Shown here piece by piece: positions 10,953 through 22,539 of a stretch of DNA of 64,000 bases (positions are counted from its first letter, which is position 1; each line of letters starts with the position of its first letter). This DNA is from Nematopogon swammerdamellus. Lineage: Eukaryota > Arthropoda > Insecta > Lepidoptera > Adelidae. The DNA is taken from NCBI GenBank assembly GCA_946902875.1, contig OX336355.1, positions 15,285,347 to 15,349,346 of the forward strand, in the 5' to 3' direction. The translations under genes were made by a program, and so were the position numbers. Below the pieces are notes generated by a model. It did no database searches. It was not told the DNA's origin and was given only the letters and a program-made list of their open reading frames with translations.

Positions 10953-11146
10953 TTCTGTCTTGTGTATCTCTGTGTTTTTGTGTGCAATAAAGCATTTCTA
11001 TTCTATTCTATTTTATGAAATCACAAAAAAATCTAGGAGGCATTTCCTGATCCCTGAAAGGCATAACTGTCAATGCGGCTCGTTAGCCACTTACGATCAG
11101 GGGAGCACGAAGGGAGGATGAAGGAAAATGTTCTAAGTTGAAATAA

Positions 11147-11520
11147 AAAAAAATCTGTCAAGTGCGAGTTTTACTCGCGCACGGAGGTTGCCGTATCTAT
11201 CCGCTATCAATAACATCCGCCTATCTTTTGTCTTTCAACAATGCAATGTATAAAAGCCTGTGGCGGCATCTATTATTCAGTAGCGTGACTAATCGATTTT
11301 TCGGACGTTTGTTGTATGGGAGCCCCCCTTAATTTTTAACATTTTCTTTTTTTTATTATTTCTTGTTATATCCGCCATAGTACCACATATTCTGTGAAAA
11401 TTTCAACGGGCTACCTATTACGGTTCAAGAGATACAGCCCTCGGACAGACGGACGGACGGACGGACAGACGGCGGAGGCTTAGTAATAGGCTTCCGTACG
11501 GGATACGGAAACCTAAAAAG
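11147..11520 (+). repeat. Lepidopteran-type repeat (CAAGTGCGAG...ACTCGCGCAC family)
   Basis: Starts TCAAGTGCGAGTTTTACTCG, passes through GAAAATTTCAACGGGCTACC and a CAGACGGACGGACGGACGG run, and ends GGATACGGAAACCTAAAAAG. Related copies are at 17604..18058 and, inverted, 61858..62688. Non-coding; element class not determined. Confidence 0.75.
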
Positions 11521-12012
11521 ATAATTAAATTATAGAAAAAGACGATGAAGCATACTGGATGCCAGCATTAAACTTCCTAAAATATTGAACTGGTTACGTT
11601 TACTACTTACTATTACTATTTACGAATTAAATAAAATTAAAATAGAATAGTAAAATGAATTGTCTTTAGGATCCTTATACTCGTACCTAACGATCCGTTG
11701 CTCCCCACGTGACTCGCAGTTAGCCTGCGCATGCGACGGTACCCACACCTATTTGTTGTGAAACCTAATACCGGTCAGCGGTGGAAAAAACACTTATTAA
11801 TTGCTTTTTAACCGACGACCCCTTAAGGTATTTTCTGATTCCTGAGTTTGGCATCTATCTTAAGTCTGACAGATTTGTCGTGACGTACGAATTGACTCAT
11901 TATTTTAATTCCTACAAAATGATCATTTAATTGTTTACATTAATGTTTTAAAATTTGGCAATGGAGATAAAAACAATATAGATGTTTGTGTTTGTACTTA
12001 TATTTATTTATA
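11521..12012. other. AT-rich spacer
   Basis: No recognisable gene or repeat. Confidence 0.5.
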
Positions 12013-13162
12013 CAGGGTGGCCCAGTTATAGTGGTCCAAAAATTTTTTTTAGATGGAGGACATCATGTTGATTCATTTAAAAAAAACATTAGTTCCGCGA
12101 AAATCAATGGTTTAGAAGTTATGATTTTTTTAAAGTTTTTTTGAAATTTCTGTATTTTAGTCACATAAATCGCTCTAGTTGGATATCTATTCCACAAAAT
12201 TTAATAAAATTTGGTATGGAAGTAGAGGAGACATGTAGCTAGTACTTAATGAATAGTTTTTAGGTTTACTCCTAGACTGTACTGTTGCTACAGCCCTTTC
12301 AGTGAATTTTTGTTCAGTTTACATTCAAACTGATCAATTTTTGAAAAATCACTGTGAACAAAAAAAGTACTACCGGAGATTTGCCCGTGCCCTTAAAAAC
12401 TATCTGATACATATCACAATTCTCCAGACCAAACATTTTACTGGTGTTATAATTGTAACATATTCAAAATTAACATCATTTGTACAAAGTCACTACAATA
12501 AAAAGTGACGATTACCTTAATTTTTAAAATCTAATTTTTTAAAAACATTTCTAACCAGTTTTTTTATGTGTAGATTAGCGCTGTTAGAGACAGGTTTGTG
12601 AATAATGTTAAATTTTGGTTGAACTAACGTTGTGAAAAAAATAAGATTTTAAAATTTAAGGTAATTGTCACTTTTTATAGTAGTGACTTTGTACAAATGA
12701 TGTTAATTTTGAATATGTTACAATTGTAACACCACTACAATTTTTGGTCTGGAGAATTGTGATATGTATAGGTAGTTTTTAAGGGCATAGGCAAATCTCC
12801 GGTAGTACTTTTTTTGTTCACAGTGATTTTTCAAAAATTAATCAGTTTTAATGTAAACTGAACAATAATTCACTGAAAGGGCTATAGAAAAAGTACAGTC
12901 TAGAAATAAACCTAAAAATTATTCATTACGTACTAGCTACATGTCTCCTCTACTTCCATACCAAATTTTATTAAATTTTGTGGAATAGATATCCAACTAG
13001 AGCGGTTTATGTGACTAAAATAGAGAAATTTCAAAAAAAGTTTAAAAAAATCATAACTTCTAAACTATTGATTTTCGCGGAACTAATGTTCTATTTAAAT
13101 GAGTCAACATGACGTCCTGTATCTAAAAAAAATTTTTGGACTACTATAACTGGGCCACCCTG
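12013..13162. mobile_element. Large foldback element, two ~520-bp arms
   Basis: Left end CAGGGTGGCCCAGTTATAGT and its reverse complement at 13143..13162, flanked by TA on both sides. The inverted arms run from the ends to about 12535 and 12640, with only scattered differences and a loop of about 100 bp. No transposase ORF: the 12302..12508 open frame is repeat sequence. Non-autonomous palindromic DNA element; the TA duplication suggests Tc1/mariner-like mobilisation (inference). Confidence 0.85.
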
Positions 13163-15089
13163 TATATGCATAGTCAAATTAAAACAAAAAAGTCATTGAC
13201 CCGAACTAAGCAAAGCCTGTTCTAGGGATAGCATTAACGATTAAACATAACAAAATAGCATAGGTATATTTTTTTAATCAAATAAACATTAAACATTACC
13301 TTATTTATGGAGTTAGGACTTACAAAACATTTCTTAAATTAAAATTCTTCGCGCAGGTATTACTATTTGAAGTATTTGACATTTGTATTTTTTTATTGAA
13401 AGCGCGACATGTCAGCCGACCCACCCGTAAGGTGTCAAAAACCAATTATCTACTTATATGTACACTTACGGATTTTTCAATTTAAGTTGTCATAAGTAAA
13501 CTATATCGAGACGAGGCTTTCTTCCTATCAGGATTAGCCCTAAAGCAACCCAGTCAGCAAATCCACCAGACAATTTGCCATCTGAGGTGGGAAACGTCGC
13601 GTGTTTTTCTCCAATCGCCTGAACGTTGAACAGCTTTAAATATTCCACCAAACCCACGATCACATCACAGTGGGTATTTCCCACGGAATATCCATCTATG
13701 CCATAGATGCCATTTTATGGCATCTTTTTTTCATCTGCCAACCTGAAGCAATGTATCCGCCCTCAAGGAGCCGTGCGTGGGAAGCATTGTTACCACACAC
13801 TCCTTTCTCGCTGTGCCGAGTCCCGGCTATAAATTGCCCGGATAATTGTCGCGATTGTTACAAATGCGGACTATTACGATCCGCAGGATACGTAAGGGAA
13901 AGAAAACGCACCGTCCACTTTTAACTTTAAAGAAACAATACGCTGAACTAAATTGTGGGGAATTTGCGTTGCGCGCGTACAATGTTGAGGTAAGCGAACA
14001 TTTTAAGTTTCGCCAATTAAGAATTCAAGCGCAATTCATTCAACCATGGCTTTTAATGGATTTACAAAATTGATACATTAATTATCAAATTTATTTATTT
14101 ATTTATTTTGACATTGTACTAATTGACATGATTTGTTACGTTATCTATCTATGTATAAAAAATTTCTGACAAAGGCTCTATACACCTGATCTTATTTTTA
14201 TTTTTACTTTTACTATTGATTTTATGTGGTCAGCAAAGAGTTTGTATTACGTCGCTGCGACGTAATACAAACTCTCTGGTGGTCAGATTATCAAGCTTAA
14301 CTATAGTTACTCTAGCTCTTAAACTGTAGTTTAACACTGTAAGCCCAATATATTTAATTTATTTAATTTTGATTAACGACGCCCCTTGAAGAAATATATC
14401 GTTTATAAGTTAGTTTTAGTTATTTTTATTTAAGTAGTTATATTTGTCGGTAAATTTTATTGGATAGGTAGTTATAGTTTATTTAATAATTTTAATTAAT
14501 AAATTGTGAATAATCTTTTATAAATTTGTAAAAATAAACGATTTAATATATTTATGTAATGATCGAATTTGTATTCCAAATTTATTCGAATCGAACCGAA
14601 TTGTAAAAATAAAATTGGAAAAATTTCAATTTCAACTACCATACGAATGATGAATAAAGAATACAAATTATGTATTATATATAAAGTATTATATATATAT
14701 ATGTGCTACAGAATTCGATAAATGTAAATTATTTATTGCTCACAAGAGCATTAACAAACACACAGAAGAAAATATAAAGAAGATTCTAGGTGTTTTATAT
14801 TCGATAGAGTTTGTCAGAACATAGTTTTTGTAAAATTTGCATACTCGTAAAATAACCAATTAAAATCAAATCTAAAAAAAAACATATATCCAAGGAGCAA
14901 ATCGAGAATTCTATTTATTTAATAAATACAAGGTGAAATAGTACTGGAACGTGCGTACGCGCATGTTACTAGTGAAGCGCCATTAGGCTCTAGTAATTTA
15001 CGCATCGTGTAGCGACACGTACGTACGTCCGTGCGCAGAGTTGTACAGGCGCTATTTCATTGCTGTACCGCGGAAAGGGTTCCGCGGAC
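13163..15089. other. AT-rich spacer with small repeat remnants
   Basis: Contains a LINE G tail remnant (13385..13440, minus) and the hairpin at 14237..14275. Open frames near 13490..14073 show no recognisable domain. Otherwise unassigned AT-rich sequence. Confidence 0.5.
14237..14275. repeat. Perfect 19-bp-arm palindrome (AGAGTTTGTATTACGTCGC)
   Basis: AGAGTTTGTATTACGTCGC, one base, then its exact reverse complement. The same end sequence flanks the disrupted element at 60560..61120, so this is probably a minimal copy or excision product of that MITE. Confidence 0.7.
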
Positions 15090-15245
15090 AACGCCGATAA
15101 AATACTTGAGTAGTGTGATTTGTTGTGCAGCGGTGTCTGAATGAAGGTCGGTGGGAACGGCTATGAAAATAGTGCACGTTTTTCGGCCCGGTCAGTGTAG
15201 TTGGCACGGTCGAAGGCAAGCACGGACACGGCACCTAGGTTCGAC
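15090..15245 (+). mobile_element. Diverged SINE S1 body fragment
   Basis: GAATGAAGGTCGGTGGGAAC, AACGGCTATGAAAATAGTGC, CAGTGTAGTTGGCACGG and GGCACCTAGGTTCGAC align to the S1 body with many substitutions. An old copy. Confidence 0.55.
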
Positions 15246-15589
15246 AGGAAAAAGGTGTAAATGTTTATATTTTTTAATTTAATATATTCCGCATAAATAT
15301 CCCTAGTGAGCCCGTGTACATTTTATAACAACTTGTTCTAAATTAGGTCCAATCAAAATCACACAAACACATTCCAAATTATAAAAAGGGTGTCATATTA
15401 TTTAATTAATTTCATTCATGCGTTAATTGAACATAAATTAAAATATAAAAACTGAATATAATACCGATAAAATTAATAGCCAACCAATGTCAAACTTTGA
15501 ATCTAACAATCAATATAAATTTTATAGGTTTTTAGGTTTTGCGGTAGAAACCCTTGGTGCGTGGTCACCGGACGCACTGGCTTTTGCCG

Positions 15590-15745
15590 AAACCATCGGC
15601 AAAAGCTAGCGGATAAGTCCGGTGACGTGCGTGCCAAGGCTTTCTTCATGCGCCGCTTAGGCCTAGAAATTAAAAGAGGGAACGCTATAAGCGTCCTAGG
15701 GACTATGGCTGCCTCGGCCAAACTTGAAGAAATTTTTTATTTATA
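15590..15745 (+). mobile_element. LINE C-terminal fragment ending RGNAISVLGTM
   Basis: The plus-strand frame contains MRRLGLEIKRGNAISVLGTM and KLEEIFYL with a stop. This 'RGNA.SVLGTM...EIFYL' terminus also occurs at 63795..63915 (RGNASSVIGTM...EKYFYL). It is the C-terminal end of a non-LTR retrotransposon polyprotein. Confidence 0.65.
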
Positions 15746-17603
15746 GGTTCATGTTTAGTTTTATTTTGTTAGATAGGTAAGTTTTGTTTTAGGTTAGTTT
15801 TAATTAATAATTTCAATAATGTACATCGAACTGATTTACTTATATAAATAAACGGTCAAACAATCAGCACAATATAAATTACAATTACAATTATTAAAAA
15901 AATATTCTAAATTATAAAATAGGTGACTTATTAAACACTCTTTTAAAATGGCCGGATATCACGAATGCAGTAAATGATGTAGCCAAACCATATCAGGTTT
16001 CATAAAAAAAGTGGTAAGTAGGATTACTCTGAGCCTAGCGGGCTACACTTTGGCACTACAATTTGATACAATTTGGTCAGTTGGATATAGTTTAGTCTAA
16101 TTAAATGAATACGTGTATTTCCAGAATGTTGTTCTAACACATTGTAAGTCATATATTGGAATACTCAATACAGGCAATTAAACAGACAGATTAAAATTTT
16201 AAGGAACGCAAATTTTTTTCTAATAGTTTATGTATAAGACACGGATAATCGGTCAAACCGAAAGACATATAAATAATGCAGACATATGAAAATTGAATAC
16301 AAAATAAGAAATAAAGATTTGAATGATTAATTTAAAAAAAAAAATGGAACCCTTATTTGGCGTCGCTCGTTCAAATCTTTTGTATGAACTGAGCTAAATG
16401 TGAAGAAAAACTAATTTATACTAATCCGACAACCGGAGTAAGCAGAGTAATCGGTGATGTACTGCAAGGACTCTGGTAAATTACAGCACAAGACCGGCCA
16501 CCACGTTTCGCAGAGTATCCGGGCAAGAAAGGCACGAAAATGTATTTTAAACTAAAGAATAATAAAATTATTCATGAATTTCGTTTACATACCTACGTAA
16601 AGTAGGCTCCTTCCATTTAGATCTCATGGTCGACATACCGGAATTTGGAAACCCATGCATACTTAATCCCCTCCGACCAAGGTGTTATAGGCTGACATCA
16701 CGGATGTTCCAGGTGATATAGCCAAACGTGTCAGTTCCCATAAAAAAAAACTTAATGTTTGGTGATCTAAACGAAATTTGCCGATATCCACGCTGAACAA
16801 ATTTTTATAACAATCGTTAGATACGTTTTGCCTTCCTCACTTGTTTACCTCTCGCATAATTATAGGCCACCGTGAGCTAGATTATAAAACTGACATACGT
16901 ACATATGAACAACCTTATCACAATTAATATCTTGCCAAGCGACCTATACATACACATTCCAAGGGGATAGCGATACTGCGTACGACATGGTTCCACAGCG
17001 ATGATTGCTACACTTTTAAAGAAGAAAGCTGAGATGCTCGTACACCTCTAGGACCTTATCACACTCACTAAATTGTCAAGCGCCCTTATAAACACACTAC
17101 GCACATTCTGAGAACGCTTATGACATGGTTGCATAGTTTGTATCGGTTTTAAAGGAGAAGTTAGAAGCAGGCGTGGGAAAGCTTCCCGCCTGGAGGGCGC
17201 CATTTTGTTTCTAGTCTAGATAATTCGAATTTCGAAGCGATTCTTTCGCTCGCACGCATGCGTCGTCGAGCGCCTGTCATGTTCATTGCGAATGGGGGGA
17301 TGTTCGAATTAGTTTAAATCTTTCGTTTCAAAATCTCGTTCGAATGTTCGAATTCATTTCAATCAGTAAGTGGCGAGAGTCCTAGCGATTCAGCCGCTTA
17401 ATGTGTTGCAGTGGCGAACCTGTTGCCTTAGGCAATTTCCTCCAGTCAACATTCGTGCTTCGTTCGTGGTTTAGTCCTTACATTCATGAAGTCTGATATG
17501 GAGCGATGGCTGACGATGAGGTTGTTGTATTGCATTAAGTCCGTCATCAAAGAATGTCATTTATTTCAGCTAAACTTGTACACGACGGCGTATTGTAAAA
17601 TAA
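15746..17603. other. Spacer with small SINE remnants
   Basis: Holds S1 3' tail remnants at about 15950..16010 and 16680..16750 (GGCTGACATCACGGATGTT, then A-run) and a family C fragment at 16426..16538 (minus; GTAAGCAGAGTAATCGGTG). The rest is unassigned. Confidence 0.6.
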
Positions 17604-18058
17604 AAACCGGCCAAGTGCGAGACGGACTCGCGCACCGAGGTTTCCATAATACGACGTAATTGGGTGGTCTTTATTATTTGTTGTTAAACTTTAGAGATTG
17701 CATCATACCCTGAATTTGACGCTTGTATGTAGGTATGTATTACCGTTTATACGTAGAGCTAAAAAAAAAACGTTGAATGGGATCGTGTTTTTAATTTTAA
17801 TTCATCATCATCATCATCATCATCATCAGCCTGTGCCTGTATTAATTTTAATTGTTTTAATTTAATTTTATATATTTTTTTTTATTATTTGTTGGGGTGT
17901 CCGCCATAATAACACATATTCTGTGAAAATTTCAACGGGCTACCTATTACGGTTAAAAAGATACAGCCCTCGGGCAGACAGACGGAGAGACAGACAGATA
18001 GACGGCGGCGTAGGCTTAGTAATAAGGTCCCGTACGACGGATACGGAATCCTAAGAAT
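17604..18058 (+). repeat. Lepidopteran-type repeat (ACCGGCCAAGTGCGAG family)
   Basis: Starts AACCGGCCAAGTGCGAGACG, GGACTCGCGCACCGAGG, contains an ATC/TCA trinucleotide run (about 17803..17828) and GAAAATTTCAACGGGCTACC, and ends GACGGATACGGAATCCTAAG. Same family as 11147..11520. Confidence 0.8.
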
Positions 18059-19603
18059 AAACATATTTACGGGACTACGTTAAGCTGCCGAGAACGAAGG
18101 GTTATGTATTAGCATTCTGTGTCTATATGTAATTTACCTTTATGCCTCTGCATGCGAGGCCATCTGTCGAAATATCCAATGCGGCAAAATAGCGCAATCC
18201 TCTCGTGGACTATACACAGTCGTTGCTCGTCTTTCTCAACGGTTCCCACAGCTCAATAAATCCGAAGTGTAATTCTCGCAAAATAGAAAGTATTGTCACA
18301 TAAGCCTTGCGCAATCTGTCAGGCGCATCCGTTGCTGTCAATTAAAAGCAACAAGACGACACGGGACACCTTATTTCGAGTGCTACGCCGGCGAGCAGCG
18401 AAACTGGACCACCCTGATGTGAGATTCATTTGTATTCCCTTAGACACGCTAGATTGACATATCTTGGGTTGCCGGTTTTTTACATTTCTGGCTAGCGATG
18501 TTGCGAATGAAATGAATGAATCGAAAAGTTTTTTGGAATATTTAAAAATATCTAATAATAAAAATATATATATTTAAAAAAATGAAATAAAAATTTTTAT
18601 AAAACCTGAATACTTACGAAAAACAAGGAAAGTTGATCGAAGATACTGTAGTCGGGCTACCTGTCTATTCGAATCCTTCTACAACATCAAATTTCCTTGA
18701 TATTACCTCCGTTTTTTGTAGTCGGGTTTTATAGAATTTTTATTTATTTTTTTATTCATTTTAGTTCAAAACCACTAAGTGTGGGGTTTTTGTAATCGCA
18801 TTTTCAAGCTCTTGATAACGACATCCCACTCGATGTGGTTTGAAGAAAAACTACATATTTTCAAAGCTTGACAATATGGCGTTTAACGTCGGCCATTTTG
18901 AATTTTTAAACGAACACGTGCATGCCATGCTACTGAGACGAATCCAATGACACCTGAATTATTCTAATCGCTGTAGTAGGTACTTTACGCTGTAGAGTGG
19001 AACTCATACATACATTAATACATACATGCATACACGCTAAATTCATATCATAACATAACCCATCCTTTTGGCTTCACCGTTGTGGGATAAATAGTTTAGG
19101 TATAATTTAATTAATTTGCTAAATCTAATTAGATACCAATTTATTATAATAACTTAACTATTACATACACATTCTTCTTCTTGATGGGCATTTTCCGCAT
19201 GTAGGTCGCTCTTCTTGGACCCGTTGTGCGTATTACATACACATTGTGAATTTCTGTACAGACCTATTCCATGAAACATGTATTCCATTATTTTTGGCCA
19301 GCAGTGTACTCCCCGAGCGGAGTCGTGAGTGCAGTGCGCGGGCGCACGAAATGGGCCACCTTGTTCACGCGGAGCCATTGTTCGACTGCTCTAAGTAAGG
19401 AGTGATGGGGCACCCTACTCTTCGCTTTGCAAATGCCTGTTTTAGGCTATTTCCGTAATTTGAGAGTAACTTTAGTATGTATAGTTTACTTTGTATTTGG
19501 TTTATAGTGTGTACCTCCTATATGTAGGTATTATATTAGACGAACCGCAGACCTTTCACCCTACATGATATGGACGGTCGTTGGAATAAAAAATCTAAAA
19601 CAA
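18059..19603. other. Unassigned spacer
   Basis: No gene recognised. Around 18530..18775 AT-rich sequence has weak inverted symmetry (AAAATTTTTATAAAACC / GGGTTTTATAGAATTTTT), possibly a decayed MITE. Confidence 0.4.
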
Positions 19604-19840
19604 ATATGGGTGGCTGTACCGAGAGACCAATGGTGCAGTCGACAGAACCAAAATCACCTCTCCTCTCGAAACCACGCTCAGTTAGGTGCCGTGCCAGCAG
19701 ATTTGTGGCCTGCTGCTAGGCTGTCTAGCCTGTTAATACGACGTTTGAATACACCAGGTTAAATAATTCGGGAAACATACTCGCCGGAAGACAGCTCCAC
19801 ACCCTAGCGGTGCGATAGACACGATTTCGAGAAGCTGAAT
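19604..19840 (-). mobile_element. LINE family E, 3' end
   Basis: Reverse complement of the family E 3' end: ATGGGTGGCTGTACCGAGAG, CCAATGGTGCAGTCGACAG, AATACGACGTTTGAATAC. It is followed by a LINE G 3' end in the opposite orientation. Confidence 0.65.
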
Positions 19841-19962
19841 GGGCACCTGTCAGGCCGGCATGGCATTCGCAACACCCGCATACGACCGAATGTCCATGGG
19901 CGTCGTTAGATACCTTATGAGTGGCTCGGCGCCATATGTCGCGCTGTCAATAAAAAAAAAAC
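19841..19962 (+). mobile_element. LINE family G, extreme 3' end
   Basis: TGTCAGGCCGGCATGGCATT, then the 3' UTR (CCATGGGCGTCGTTAGATAC) and an A-run near 19950. Only the last part of the ORF and the UTR are present. Confidence 0.7.
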
Positions 19963-20048
19963 AAAGCCGATAGAAGAAGAGAAGGCGATAGATAGCTTTT
20001 TTTCCCTCAGAGATTCTACAAAAGTCAAAAGTACCTACTCAATTTTGA

Positions 20049-20345
20049 TTTTACTGGACTAGAGGAAAACACAGCTGAGGCTGCTATTCGGTTATCCTAC
20101 ATCCAGTACGTGGGTATCAACCCAGTCGGCTACAATTTGAGCCTACCACCTAGTAAGGGGCAAGGGAAGGGACCTAGAGTTTTACACCGTTTCCGAACGG
20201 TGAAGCAGCACGTGTAGGTATGCACGTACATTTTTTCGTCAGAAAAAAAACCATTAGTGCACGCCGACCGATATCGAACCTCGGACCTCTCGCACGAGAA
20301 GCGGACGCCCATATTAGCCATCGTGTCATAGAAACTGCCACGAGA
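20049..20345 (-). mobile_element. SINE family D with tRNA-like head
   Basis: On the minus strand, from 20345: TGGCTAATATGGGCGTCCGC (A-box-like), GAGGTTCGATATCGG (B-box-like), then CCTTGCCCCTTACTAGGTGG and the core. The 3' tail is missing (truncated at 20049). Confidence 0.8.
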
Positions 20346-20551
20346 TGGCGCGCCCATGTTAACATAAGCACATTTTGTACATTTCAACACAATCTCAAGC
20401 GTCCACGTCCCAGGTGGAACTTAAGAGCAGCCTGATCTAGAATTAATGCCCAGAGCGGATTTAGCGGATTGCCGTAGGCGCGATAGCCAGAACAGTGGGG
20501 AGCCAGATGTGCGACGTTGAACATTAAGCACACTTCGTGTACAGATGTTCT

Positions 20552-20702
20552 ATTTTTTTTTCGAAACTGACACGGTTGGCTTCATCACCTACAACATCCG
20601 TTATGTCAGTCCATAACACCGGGTGAACTAGGTGCCATGTCAGCGCGTACCGTCGGTCGTGCCGGCTACACTGAACTGGACGGAAAACTATTAACATAGC
20701 CG
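20552..20702 (-). mobile_element. SINE S1, 3' half
   Basis: T-run, GACACGGTTGGCTTCATCAC, CGGTCGTGCCGGCTACACTG, ending in ACATAGCCG. 5'-truncated. Confidence 0.8.
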
Positions 20703-20780
20703 CACACAGCACACACAAGCGCGCTTATCAGTACACGTCACTACTACAACCAGAGCCAAGTGGACTTCGTGAGATAGATT

Positions 20781-21167
20781 CGTCAGCATCGATAGCTCAG
20801 TGGTGCAGAGAGTCCACTGTAGCTATTGATGGTTAAGCAACGCTGGGCCGGTCAGTACTTGGATGGGTGACCGCTCGACCGTTGGAGGTTGACCGTGGTT
20901 CGGATTCCACGTAACACTGTAGGTCCCATCCCTTCTCACCTTAGAGGTAGGTGGTAGGGTTCAACCCGCCCGGGTTGATACCACCGCACTGAATGAAATG
21001 TCGGTCGAAACGGCTATGTAAATAGTTCGGGTTTTCCGTCCAGTTCAGTTTAGGCGGCACGACCGAAGGGAAGCACTGACATGGCACCTAGTTCACCCGG
21101 TGTTATGGGCTGACATCACGGATGTTGCAGGTGATGTAGCCAACCGTGTCAGTTTCCATAAAAAAAA
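20781..21167 (+). mobile_element. SINE S1, near-complete tRNA/5S-headed copy (reference)
   Basis: Head: TAGCTCAGTGG (tRNA A box, about 20793..20803). A 5S rRNA-like stretch follows at about 20832..20876 (TTAAGCAACGCTGGGC, GTCAGTACTTGGATGGG, GACCGC), then GGTTCGGATTCC (B box, 20897..20908). The A-to-B distance is far longer than in a tRNA because of the 5S-like middle. Body: core hairpin AGGTGGTAGGG...GATACCACC, CCGTCCAGTTCAG, then GTGTTATGGGCTGACATCAC and GATGTAGCCAACCGTGTCAG, ending in an A tail. Confidence 0.9.
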
Positions 21168-21238
21168 TTATTGTATTGCACGAGATAAATAAAATACATT
21201 TCATTTCATTTTAAGCCCCCATACGAAGACTTTCGAAA

Positions 21239-21440
21239 ATCCAGACCGTAACAGTCCAGACCGGAACATCCAGACCGTTACAATCCAGACCGGAAAATCC
21301 AGGCCGTTACATCCAGACCGTTACAATCCAGACCGGAAAATGACCGTTACAATCCAGACCGGAAAATCCAGACCGTTACAATCCACACCGGAAAATCCAG
21401 ACCGTTACAATCCACACCGGAAAATCCAGACAGTTAAAAT
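21239..21440. repeat. Minisatellite, ~29-bp dimer of ATCCAGACCG units
   Basis: ATCCAGACCGTTACA alternates with ATCCAGACCGGAAA over about 200 bp. Non-coding. Confidence 0.9.
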
Positions 21441-21594
21441 CTGGCATACACAGCGTTCCCTAACAAATGGAGTCCATTAACCGCGCGGTGCTTGCGTCAT
21501 TATGCGCTCATTAACTAGGCAGATTATCGGCGGAGGCGGGCGGGCCGGCGCGGCGCGCGAAAACTATCCGCACCTCCTTACAACACATATACTC

Positions 21595-21745
21595 TCACAG
21601 TCAGTCAGTCAGCGTGTAAGCGTCCACTGCTGGATATACTCCTCTCCAATTTTCCTACAGTCCTTCCGGCCTTCAGCGGTACGAAACCACTGCTTTCCTC
21701 CGACGTACTTGATTTCGTCGTCCCACCTGGCGCATTGCCTAGGGT
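21595..21745 (-). mobile_element. RTE-like LINE 3' end
   Basis: The minus strand encodes KAGRTVGKLERSISSSG-like sequence and CCACTGCTGG..TACACGCTGAC..., ending in the TGAC repeat tail seen here as CAGTCAGTCAGTCAG. Same family as 39569..39856. Confidence 0.7.
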
Positions 21746-22060
21746 TTCTGATTTCTTGATCTTTTTTTTCTCGAGTTTCGAGAATTCTCGAGGTTTCTCG
21801 GGTGTCGAGTCTTTTTATAAAAACCGTTGAAATTTGTTGAGATGTAATTTAAGAAAAAAACATTTTTTTAATCTGGTTTATTTTTATTGCACCATAATCA
21901 TTGTTTTGTGGTATTTCGTTTGGTACCTCTTATTTAGGTAAGGAAAGGATAGTAACAAAAATTAAAATCTTCTTACATAATAAAACAATCAAAACGTAGT
22001 ATTAAACTAATAGGTTAGGTAGGAATAGGAACAGATTACTATGTGCACACGAGTTTTTTG

Positions 22061-22539
22061 TACCGTGTGGAGTCGGTACTTAAAAAGAATAGCCCCACTG
22101 CATCTCTCCCCGTCGCATGTCGTAAAAGTCGACTAAGGGATAAGAAAATTCGTCAGCCTCGGTAGCTCAGTGGCGCGGTTGGTTAGTCAACTGTTATTAA
22201 GCAGCGCTGAGCGCGGTCAGTGATTGGATGGGTGACCGCTCGACCGTTGGAGGCTGACCGTGGTTCGGATTCCACGTTAAACTATAGGTCCCTTCCCTTC
22301 TTACCTTACTAGGTGGTAGGGTTTATCCCGGCCGGGTTGGTACCACCGCACTGAACGAAACGTCGGTCGAAACGGCTATGTAAATAGTTCGTGTTTTCCG
22401 TCCAGTTTAGTGTAGCCGACATGAAATGAAGGGAAGCACTGACATGGCACCTAGTTCACCCTGTGTTATGGGCTGACATCACGGATGTTGTAGGTGATGT
22501 AGCCAACCGTGTCAGGTTCCATAAAAAAAAAAAAAAAAA
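22061..22539 (+). mobile_element. SINE S1, longest composite form (head A + tRNA/5S + body)
   Basis: Starts TACCGTGTGGAGTCGGTAC and ATCTCTCCCCGTCGCATG (head A). It passes through GACTAAGGGATAAGAAAATT into TCAGCCTCGGTAGCTCAGTG, the 5S-like middle, B box, core, body and a 17-base A tail. The same order and the same junction occur at 60636..61111 (minus), so this is an inherited subfamily structure, not a chance insertion. Confidence 0.9.

Noticed and set aside
20781..20910. Possible tRNA or 5S rRNA gene
   Set aside because: The A-to-B box distance and lack of a foldable acceptor or anticodon arm, plus many dispersed copies with A tails, make it a SINE head.
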